In this document: piece after piece, positions 1 through 5,868 of the stretch
Layout: every line of letters starts with the position of its first letter
Position numbering within the stretch: position 1 is the stretch's first letter
From: a bacterium
GTDB lineage: Bacteria > Vulcanimicrobiota > Xenobia > Xenobiales > Xenobiaceae
Direction of reading: 5' to 3'
DNA: 21,445 nucleotides
Assembly (NCBI GenBank): GCA_022839105.1
Contig: JALHDH010000106.1
Span: 1-21,445 of the forward strand
Made by a program: the position numbers and the translations under genes
The notes under the pieces: generated by a model
What the model was told of the DNA's origin: nothing
The model's input: the letters and a program-made list of their open reading frames with translations, nothing else
Databases searched by the model: none

Positions 1-711
1 TACAATCTGGGCAACGCCTACTATCGCAAGGGCCGCAAGGAAGAGGCCATGGACTACTGGAACAAGGCCCTCGAGCTGGACCCCCAGTTTGCCATCGCCC
101 TGTACAATATCGGCAGCATGCGCATGGAGCAAGGCGAGGTCGACGCCGCCGTCGAGCTCTGGCAGCGCTGCATCGAGGTGAACCCCGACTTCGCCGAGGC
201 CCGCTACAACCTGGGCAACCTTCACTACGACCAGGGCAACGTCGAGCTGGCCATCCCCGAGTGGGAGAAGGCGACCCAGACCAAGTACGGGTTCTGGCAG
301 GCCCACTACAACCTGGGGAACGCCTACTTCTACCTCTCCCAGTTCGACGAAGCCATCAACCAGTGGCAGAAGACCGTGCAGTTCAACGACCAGCACTGGC
401 CCGCCCACTGGAATCTGGGGAACACCTACTACTATCAGAGGGCCCAGATCGATGCTGCCATCGTCGAATGGCAGAGGGTGGCGGGAATCAACCCCCGACA
501 CTGGCAGGCCTACTACAACCTGGGCGAAGCCTATCTCGACCAGGGAAAGGTCGAACTGGCCATCCTGGAGTGGGACAAGGTCGTGCAGTTGAACCCCAAG
601 TTCTGGCACGTGTACCACAACCTGGGAACCCTCTTCTATCAGCGCGGCAAGCTGGACCAGGCCATCGCCTACTGGACCCGGGCCGTGGCCCTGATGCTCT
701 TCCCCTGGTAG
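1..711 (+). CDS. TPR-repeat protein, 5' end missing
   Basis: The reading frame is open from base 1, so the gene begins before the window; 236 residues are visible. Nearly all of it is tandem tetratricopeptide repeats, about seven units of 34-35 residues with the usual YNLGxAY, a small residue near position 20 and a terminal NP or DP turn. The repeats are rich in tryptophan: many carry W at the start of helix A and again in helix B (EW or QW). TPR arrays are protein-protein interaction scaffolds; nothing visible suggests an enzymatic domain. The protein ends directly after the last repeat. The internal ATG at 49 is not a convincing start because the repeat pattern continues upstream of it. The gene converges tail to tail with the 666-aa coiled-coil gene, with three bases between the stops. 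The specific role is unknown. Confidence 0.9.
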   Translation, partial: YNLGNAYYRKGRKEEAMDYWNKALELDPQFAIALYNIGSMRMEQGEVDAAVELWQRCIEVNPDFAEARYNLGNLHYDQGNVELAIPEWEKATQTKYGFWQAHYNLGNAYFYLSQFDEAINQWQKTVQFNDQHWPAHWNLGNTYYYQRAQIDAAIVEWQRVAGINPRHWQAYYNLGEAYLDQGKVELAILEWDKVVQLNPKFWHVYHNLGTLFYQRGKLDQAIAYWTRAVALMLFPW

Positions 712-714
712 GCC

Positions 715-2715
715 TCAGGCCAGGCGGCCTGCCCAGATCCGCTGCAGGCGCAAGCGCAGCTCACGCAGCTCGGGTCGCGCCGGCTGGTACAAGGCCTGGA
801 AACCTGCCCGGGCGCACTCGTTGCGCAGGGCGGGCCCGCCCATCTCGCGGACCAGGGCGGCCGAGGCGGCTCCCGGTCCGGAGAAGCGGACGGCAAAGCG
901 GTCGGCCTCCCATTCCATCAGGGCCTTGAAGGGCTGCTGGCCGATCAGGAACTCCTTGAGAATCCGAAGTTCTTCGCGGGGCGAGGTGCGGTGCATCTCT
1001 TCGAGAAGGGCACCGATCCGTTCAGGAGGTTCGTTGCCCCAGAGCGCGGAGGTATCGCCCAGGAGTTGGGGGGAAAGATCCGCCCCGCACTCGATCAGGA
1101 AGGCCGCGGCCCGGCGGATCAATCGGGCCCGGGCCCGGCCATCGAGTTGCCGCACTGCCGCCGAGAGTTCGACGTGACGCCGGTGCAGGGCGAAGAGCTC
1201 GCGGGCCAGCAGGTAGCGGACCTCGAGCGGGGGAGCCGCCTCCAGGTCGGGATGGACAAGGAGGGTGGGCTCCGGAGTCCGGGAGGCCACCGCCAGGAAT
1301 CCTCCGGAGGCCAGGCGCACCTGGAGCCCCTCCAGTGAGAGGACCCGTTCCGAGAACCGATGCGCCATTCGGGCTGCGGGATGGTGTTCAGGCGCTTCTT
1401 CAGATTCGGCGTTCCAGGCAGCGAACTCCGGGGAGGGGAGAGGGATGGCCAGCCCCGAGCGGGGCATCGCCTCCTCCAGGAGATACTCCAGGACCGCCTG
1501 AAGGCCGGGCTCCATGGCTCCTCCAAGGAGTTCGGGCCCCGGGTCCTCTGGCAGGGGAGCGAGTTCCCCCTCGGCCTGCTGCGCGGGCTCCAGGCCCTCC
1601 CGGATCAGGGCCAGGACGGCCCTTTCCTGAGCAGTCTGCGGAGAAGCCCCCAGAAGGGCCCGGAGCCTCTCGGCGGAATCGACCTGGCCGGGGCAGGGCC
1701 CGGATTCGGTCTCCAGGCTCTCGGCAAGCGGGAGGATTCGGGCGGGGGAGGGCACGGGTCCCGGACCATAGCCGGCCTCCTCCAGGTCCGCCAGGCCGGA
1801 CTCCAGGCGCTGACGCTGCTGGGCGCTGCGACACAGGCGCAAGGCCGGGTCCCTGAGGGCCTGAGCCAGGCTCCTGGCATCCTCGGGCTCGGCAGAGGTC
1901 TCCTGGACGCCGCAGCGCTGGCGGGTCTTCTCCAGCAGGACCCGGCCGGTGGTCCCCAGGACCTCCTCCAGGAGACGACCCAGGGCTCCCTGTGCCGAGT
2001 CCGGGCCAGCCGCCTTCTCAGGGGTGGGTGGAAGCTGTTCGAGGTACTGCCGCTTGATCTCGGTGAGCCGTTCCTCGAGCAGGATGACCTGGAGGCGGGA
2101 TTCCTGAAGTTCTCGGCGCAGGTCCTCCTGCCCGTCGAGCTTCTCCTTCAGGGCCGTGATCTCGGCGCCTTGCTGCTGCTCGCGCGTCCTGGAACACTCC
2201 TGCGCCTCACGAAGGCCCGAGAGTTCCTGTTGCAGGTTCTCGAGGTCCTCGCGCTCCTGGCGCAGGGCCCGGATCTCCTCCTTGAGGCGGGTGCCCTGGA
2301 GCGTCGCCTCCTCCAGGGCGCGGCGCAGGTCCTCGGTCTCCTGGGTGGCCTCGTGGAGGCGCCCCTCCAGGCTCAGCGCCTCGGCCTCCTTTGCCGAAAG
2401 ACGGGCCTGGAGCTGCTCGGTCCGGGATTCGAAGGCGAAGGTCGCCTGCGCGAGGGCGCGGTCGTGTTCCTGGAGGCGCTCCTCGAGTTCCTGGTGCAAC
2501 TCGCCGACCTGGAACGCCATCTCGACGTTCTGGGTCCCCAATTCTTCCAGTTCGCGGCCCAGCCGCTCGTTCTCACGGCGCAGCTCGGCGTTGAGCTCGA
2601 TCAGGCGGCTGTCCAGATCCTCGGTCTCCATGCTGGGACGGCGGGGCTTCACGAGACGCCCTCGTTCCTCCTGGTCGAGGGCTTTGTGGTCGAGCAGGTC
2701 GACATGAGAGGGCAT
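715..2715 (-). CDS. Coiled-coil protein with degenerate M48-like C-terminal domain
   Basis: This 666-residue protein has no signal peptide or membrane segment, so it is probably cytoplasmic. Residues about 34-228 form a long uninterrupted coiled coil rich in E, R, L and Q. An acidic, proline-containing linker follows to about 400, then a globular C-terminal region. In that region YLLARELFALHRRH (501-514) and EWEADRFAV (601-609) sit where the HExxH helix and the conserved E-x-E-A-D-R element of M48 peptidases lie. The catalytic HExxH is replaced by RELFALH, so protease activity is not expected. Similar degenerate M48-like tails occur on multidomain proteins of other bacteria; this is family recall and was not searched. 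The ATG at 2715 is preceded by GGAGG at good spacing. It lies 129 bases downstream of the 141-aa coiled-coil gene and may share its transcript and the upstream TPP riboswitch. Function unknown. Confidence 0.85.
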   Translation of the reverse strand: MPSHVDLLDHKALDQEERGRLVKPRRPSMETEDLDSRLIELNAELRRENERLGRELEELGTQNVEMAFQVGELHQELEERLQEHDRALAQATFAFESRTEQLQARLSAKEAEALSLEGRLHEATQETEDLRRALEEATLQGTRLKEEIRALRQEREDLENLQQELSGLREAQECSRTREQQQGAEITALKEKLDGQEDLRRELQESRLQVILLEERLTEIKRQYLEQLPPTPEKAAGPDSAQGALGRLLEEVLGTTGRVLLEKTRQRCGVQETSAEPEDARSLAQALRDPALRLCRSAQQRQRLESGLADLEEAGYGPGPVPSPARILPLAESLETESGPCPGQVDSAERLRALLGASPQTAQERAVLALIREGLEPAQQAEGELAPLPEDPGPELLGGAMEPGLQAVLEYLLEEAMPRSGLAIPLPSPEFAAWNAESEEAPEHHPAARMAHRFSERVLSLEGLQVRLASGGFLAVASRTPEPTLLVHPDLEAAPPLEVRYLLARELFALHRRHVELSAAVRQLDGRARARLIRRAAAFLIECGADLSPQLLGDTSALWGNEPPERIGALLEEMHRTSPREELRILKEFLIGQQPFKALMEWEADRFAVRFSGPGAASAALVREMGGPALRNECARAGFQALYQPARPELRELRLRLQRIWAGRLA

Positions 2716-2844
2716 GCCATCCTCCGGTGGGGCTTCAAGACCATTGAATCATGGCATATCTGGAGGCTTCATGGCGTAATCCGCATCACAAACCCGCTTT
2801 GGCTCTGGGAAAATCGGCCAGTTCCAGGCCTCAAGCGCGAAGGC

Positions 2845-3270
2845 TCATCCGGGCCGGGACCCGGCAACCGGCCCGGAGGGAGGGGCGACCCCGACCAGGG
2901 TGCTGACGATGTACTGGAAGAGGTGGACCCATTCCTCGACGGATTCGTCGATCTGCTCCTTGAGTTCCTTGAGCTTCCCGGCATCCTGGCAGGAGCGGAT
3001 CTGGGGACGGAAATCCTCGATGCGGCGGCTCAGGGCGCTGAAGCGCTGGCGCAGCGCGGCATCCGGGTGGTGGTCTACGATCCCTTGGACCAGGGTGTCT
3101 TGAAGCCGGGTGAGCTCGTCGACCCTCCGACGGAGTTCACCGGCCTGGACCAGATTGACCGCTGCGGCCTGCATGCGGACATTCTGTTCCAACTCCTTGC
3201 TGACTTCGGCCAGCTTCTGGAGCCTTCCCATGATTTCGTCGCGCCGGTTCTCGGGGCCTTGTTCCATCAT
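2845..3270 (-). CDS. Small coiled-coil protein downstream of a TPP riboswitch
   Basis: This is a 141-residue protein of unrecognised family. It is mostly charged amphipathic helix: heptad-like stretches at about residues 10-60 and 68-115, no signal peptide, and a short Pro/Gly-rich C-terminal tail. Two ATG codons occur in tandem at 3270 and 3267. GGGGAG ends one base before the first ATG, so the second ATG or a nearby site may be the real start. The gene begins 109 bases after the end of a TPP riboswitch on the same strand and is the first gene downstream of it, so its expression is probably thiamine-diphosphate responsive. It resembles no thiamine biosynthesis or transport protein that I recognise. 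The 666-aa coiled-coil gene follows. Confidence 0.7.
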   Translation of the reverse strand: MMEQGPENRRDEIMGRLQKLAEVSKELEQNVRMQAAAVNLVQAGELRRRVDELTRLQDTLVQGIVDHHPDAALRQRFSALSRRIEDFRPQIRSCQDAGKLKELKEQIDESVEEWVHLFQYIVSTLVGVAPPSGPVAGSRPG

Positions 3271-3379
3271 ACTCCCCGGGTCGGCAGGTTGAACCTGGGA
3301 CCCATGGCCTGGATTTCCGGAGTCCCCCCAGGTTTCCTTCCGAGAAGAGCGGTTGGGCGCCCCCCCGGAAATGAAGAGG
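3271..3379 (-). promoter_or_regulatory. Probable expression platform of the TPP riboswitch
   Basis: These 109 bases lie between the TPP aptamer and the ATG of the 141-aa gene. On the minus strand they hold competing complementary segments. AACCTGGG (3334-3327) is perfectly complementary to CCCAGGTT (3299-3292). The same right arm can instead fold locally as CAGGT-TCA-ACCTG (3297-3285), and the left arm can pair with a nearer CCAGG. The conserved AACCTG of the aptamer (3415-3410) could also pair with CAGGTT here. ACTCC (3324-3320) is complementary to the GGAGT at the ribosome binding site. No U-tract is present, so control of translation initiation is more likely than intrinsic termination. 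The pairings are visible; the mechanism is inference. Confidence 0.45.
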
Positions 3380-3474
3380 CCAGTCTCCCTTCGCCGGATT
3401 TACCCGGAGCAGGTTCTGAGGGTCAGCAGCTTGCGCCACATTCTCAGCCGGACGACACCGGCTCCCCTGACTGG
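3380..3474 (-). promoter_or_regulatory. TPP riboswitch (THI element) aptamer
   Basis: On the minus strand this 95-nt segment carries the core of the thiamine-diphosphate aptamer in order. It has a closing P1 stem CCAGTC/GACTGG (3474-3469 with 3385-3380); GGGGAGCC matching the usual GGGGTGCC; a P3 hairpin CCGG/CCGG; the invariant CTGAGA (3447-3442); an extra GNRA-capped hairpin (GTGGC-GCAA-GCTGC); ACCCT closing P2 with AGGG; and then ACCTG, TCCGG-GTAAAT-CCGG and GCGAAGGGA (3394-3386). Spacing and order match the family; a few loop bases differ from consensus. It starts 19 bases after the DUF3084-like gene stop and precedes the 141-aa coiled-coil gene. No thi or ten gene is visible nearby, which is unusual for this element. 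Confidence 0.9.
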
Positions 3475-3493
3475 CTCGCAGTCTTTCGGCGGG

Positions 3494-4504
3494 TCACCGG
3501 GGATTCCTGCCGGGCGGCGGGGGGGACTCGGGGATTCGAAGCTGCAGGTCCGGGACCACCAGGACCAGATCCAGCCGTCCCAGGGAGAAGGTCTCGCGCG
3601 AAGCCAGGGCCTGGATCTCGACTTCCCCCGAAGCCGACTCCAAGGCCCGGAAGAGCCGGCTGGACCAGTCCAGGGCCGGGCTGGAACCGACCCGAACCTC
3701 GATGCGGGCGCTGACCGGGTTCACGGGCATATGGGCGGCCCGGGCGGCGGCCGGGACCTCTTCGTAGACGAAAACCATCAGCCGCCCGAGCAGATCCGGG
3801 TCCTGGGGGTCTATCCGAAGACTGGCCACCAGATCCCCGGCCCGGTAGACCCGGAAGACCGAGACGGCCTGCAGGAGGACTGGCACGGGGCTCATCCGGT
3901 CGCCCTCCAGCCAGGCGTTCTCGGGAACCTGGACCTCGATGGCCTGGGGAGTCCGAGCGTCCTGGAGCGCGTCCAGGGTGCTGCGGACCTGACGGGGCTC
4001 GAAGATCAGAAGCGACCCCTCGGGATCGGCGGGTGTGCCCGGCAGATCGGCCAGGGCCTGGTAGAAGGCCTGACGGACCCGGGCCTCGGCGTGCCCCAGG
4101 ACGGAATCGAGCAGGGCCCGGCGTCGCGGTTCGCTCAGGCCCGGCTCGACCGGCTCCATCGCCAGGACCGAGCGGGCCGGGATCACCAGATGGCCTTGCC
4201 GCAGCGTCGACTCGTACTGCCCGGTGAGAGCCTCCATCCGGCGCTGCAGATCCCCGTACCTTCCCTGCAGGACGGCCATCTGACCGCTCAGGGCCAGCGA
4301 GACCAGCAAGGTGATCGTGGCGATGGTCCCCCCGGTGAATCCGGTGACAAGCGTGGCCGTGTGGCGGGGCCGCAGGCCGAAGAGCGTCCACTTGTCGCGC
4401 CCGGTGCGGCGCCCGACCCGATTGCCCATGACGGCGATGCTGGCGCCAGCGGCAAAGGCCGCCAGAAGCGCCAGCATCGTGTTGAGAATCTCGTGGGGCG
4501 ACAC
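3494..4504 (-). CDS. DUF3084-like membrane-anchored protein
   Basis: The protein is 336 residues from a GTG start. It has two N-terminal hydrophobic helices (about 8-27 and 50-73) separated by a short basic loop with DKWTLFGLRPRHTA, which resembles the signature of the DUF3084 family known mainly from cyanobacteria and some other Terrabacteria. A short coiled coil (about 75-105) follows the second helix, then a mainly soluble alpha/beta region and a proline-rich C-terminus. The topology suggests an inner-membrane anchor with a large soluble domain; the biochemical role of the family is unknown. The GTG lies 38 bases after the upstream stop with GGAGG about 12 bases away; the ATG at 4477 is an alternative start. 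It is probably co-transcribed with the two genes upstream. The TPP riboswitch begins just after its stop. Confidence 0.75.
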   Translation of the reverse strand: MSPHEILNTMLALLAAFAAGASIAVMGNRVGRRTGRDKWTLFGLRPRHTATLVTGFTGGTIATITLLVSLALSGQMAVLQGRYGDLQRRMEALTGQYESTLRQGHLVIPARSVLAMEPVEPGLSEPRRRALLDSVLGHAEARVRQAFYQALADLPGTPADPEGSLLIFEPRQVRSTLDALQDARTPQAIEVQVPENAWLEGDRMSPVPVLLQAVSVFRVYRAGDLVASLRIDPQDPDLLGRLMVFVYEEVPAAARAAHMPVNPVSARIEVRVGSSPALDWSSRLFRALESASGEVEIQALASRETFSLGRLDLVLVVPDLQLRIPESPPPPGRNPR

Positions 4505-4542
4505 CCGGGGGCGGGTCCTCCAGGCCTTCTCGAGGTGGCGGA

Positions 4543-4947
4543 CTACCAGACGGGAGGTTCAGCCTCAAAGGTCACCGGGCCCTTGGCGCCGTTGTAGGTC
4601 ACCCAGATCTGCGGCTTGAGGGTGCGCTCGGTGTACTCTTCGAACTTGAAGTCCAGGAAGGACTTCTTGCCGGACTCCAAGGTCCCGAGATCCTTCTCCA
4701 GGGTGCGGATGGTCCGGCTTCCCTCGCGCAGCTTGACGGTGATCTTGACCCCATCCACGGCCACGTCGCTGAGGTTCTTCAGCCAGATCGAGCAGGTGCC
4801 CTTCACGCTGCGCGAGGCGCTGGAAGCCGCGCTGTTGTAGGTGGCCTTGAGCACCTGGAGGGGGTGCTTTTCCACCGCGGCACGGGCGGGGAAGGCCAGG
4901 GCCGTCAGGAAAAGGGCCAGGATCAGGGAGAAGTGCACTGCACGCAT
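4543..4947 (-). CDS. Small exported protein of unknown function
   Basis: This is a 134-residue protein with a clear Sec signal peptide (MRAVHFSLILALFLTALAFPARA, cleavage probably near residue 23). The mature part of about 110 residues looks like a single beta-sandwich: it alternates short beta-prone segments, including SIWLKNLSDVAVDGVKITVKL, and ends near EAEPPVW. This pattern resembles FxLYD/CARDB-type extracytoplasmic domains, but the match is weak and no function should be assigned. The ATG at 4947 has GGAGG eight bases upstream and defines the start; the same frame is open much further upstream, but that part lies antisense or out of frame to the neighbouring CinA-like gene. It sits between the CinA-like gene and the DUF3084-like gene. 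Confidence 0.8.
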   Translation of the reverse strand: MRAVHFSLILALFLTALAFPARAAVEKHPLQVLKATYNSAASSASRSVKGTCSIWLKNLSDVAVDGVKITVKLREGSRTIRTLEKDLGTLESGKKSFLDFKFEEYTERTLKPQIWVTYNGAKGPVTFEAEPPVW

Positions 4948-5006
4948 TGGAAGGACCTCCTGGATTTGCCGGAATCGGCGAGGGGATGGGGTTTCCGCGC
5001 CTCTGT

Positions 5007-5039
5007 CTGGAACCCTGCATGCCCCCGGCAGGTTTCCAG
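5007..5039. repeat. Intergenic inverted repeat (stem-loop)
   Basis: CTGGAA-C-CCTGC (5007-5018) and GCAGG-T-TTCCAG (5028-5039) form a 12-position stem with one mismatch and a 9-base loop. It lies in the 128-base gap between the CinA-like gene and the exported-protein gene, so on the minus strand it would fold in the leader of the latter. No T-run follows on either strand, so it is not a standard intrinsic terminator. It could be a transcript-processing or stabilising hairpin, or an operator. Confidence 0.5.
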
Positions 5040-5075
5040 GCCTCGAGAACGAGCCGAGCCGGAAAGACACCTGGC

Positions 5076-5810
5076 CTACTCGATTCGCAGCGGGTCCATG
5101 TCGGGGGGAAGAAGGTTCAGCAGCTCCTCGCAGGCCTGTTCGAGGGCCGAGGAGTCCCGGGATTCCAGGGTCAGGTGGATCCGTCCTGCCTCGGGATCCG
5201 AGTGCTGCACGCCCAGTCGGATCCCGGGGCAGAGCCGGACGATCCGGTTCAGGAAGGGAACGACCTGCGGTTCCTCGCCCTGGATCCGGATCCGGCGAAG
5301 AGCCCGGGGCACCCCCTGAAAGAGGTCCGCCAGGTTCTCGAAGGCTGGATGCAGACGCTCGGGAGCGCCCGGCAAGGGATAGATGTTCCGGACCACCACC
5401 TGAGGCGGACTCTCTTCGGAGCGGACCAGGATGCGGGCCTCGTCGGGGACCTCGGCCATCCGAGCCCGGGCGGCCGGGATCTCCCGCCCCTCGAAGCGAT
5501 GCGAGATCAGGTTCTCCAGGAAGGTGTGCCGGATGAGCTGGCGATCGAAGGCCCGGGCCAGCCCCGCCATGGTCTGGTCGTCCGGGCCAGCCCCCAGCCC
5601 TCCGACCGTCAGGACCAGATCGAAGGACTCCGAGAGAGGACGGACTGAACGGGCGATGGCTTCGACCTCCGAGGGGAGGAACTCGATGCATCCCAGTTCG
5701 GCGCCCAGATCATACAGCCGGCGGGCCAGGTAGGGGGCGTGGCAGTCTGCAAGCCGACCGGCCAGGACCGGGGTGCTGACGATCATGATCGCGACGGTGG
5801 GGATCTTCAT
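5076..5810 (-). CDS. CinA N-terminal / MoaB-like (molybdopterin-binding fold) domain protein
   Basis: This 244-residue protein starts with a beta strand and a nucleotide-binding-like turn (VAIMIVSTPVLAGRLAD). It carries LTVGGLGAGPDDQT (67-80), the counterpart of the TTGGTGPTxDDxT motif of the MoaB/MogA/CinA-N fold. The phrase NIYPLPGAPE (in the second third) is typical of CinA (COG1058). Full-length CinA is about 410 residues and adds a C-terminal amidohydrolase domain acting on nicotinamide mononucleotide; that domain is absent here, as in stand-alone COG1058 proteins. The substrate is therefore uncertain. The ATG at 5810 is preceded by GGAAGAG. It lies 57 bases downstream of the gamma-glutamyltransferase gene, across a G-rich direct repeat. 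Confidence 0.8.
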   Translation of the reverse strand: MKIPTVAIMIVSTPVLAGRLADCHAPYLARRLYDLGAELGCIEFLPSEVEAIARSVRPLSESFDLVLTVGGLGAGPDDQTMAGLARAFDRQLIRHTFLENLISHRFEGREIPAARARMAEVPDEARILVRSEESPPQVVVRNIYPLPGAPERLHPAFENLADLFQGVPRALRRIRIQGEEPQVVPFLNRIVRLCPGIRLGVQHSDPEAGRIHLTLESRDSSALEQACEELLNLLPPDMDPLRIE

Positions 5811-5840
5811 TCTCGCTCTTCCATTCCGGGGTGTTTTTTG

Positions 5841-5868
5841 GGGGGTGGGGTCTTTGGGGGTGGGGTCT
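5841..5868 (+). repeat. G-rich tandem direct repeat / potential G-quadruplex
   Basis: The 13-base unit GGGGGTGGGGTCT occurs twice with a 15-base period (5841-5853 and 5856-5868), the second copy reaching the first base of the gamma-glutamyltransferase stop codon. Together they give four runs of at least four G separated by short loops (T, TCTTT, T), a sequence expected to fold as a G-quadruplex on the plus strand, the template strand for the flanking genes. A run of six T (5834-5839) precedes it. Confidence 0.7.

Noticed and set aside
505..640. Possible frame slip in the last TPR units.
   Set aside because: The repeats stay in frame to the stop; one unit is simply a residue longer.
1070..1220. 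Active M48 zinc protease in the 666-aa protein.
   Set aside because: The HExxH zinc motif is replaced by RELFALH, so only a degenerate fold can be proposed.
1360..3714. A 784-codon plus-strand open frame opposite the coiled-coil genes and the riboswitch.
   Set aside because: It crosses several minus-strand features and shows no domain-like pattern; a GC-driven shadow.
3444..4568. A 374-codon minus-strand frame overlapping the DUF3084-like gene.
   Set aside because: Its translation is Gly/Pro/Arg-rich without hydrophobic helices, while the overlapping 336-aa frame has a clear membrane-anchor architecture and family motif.
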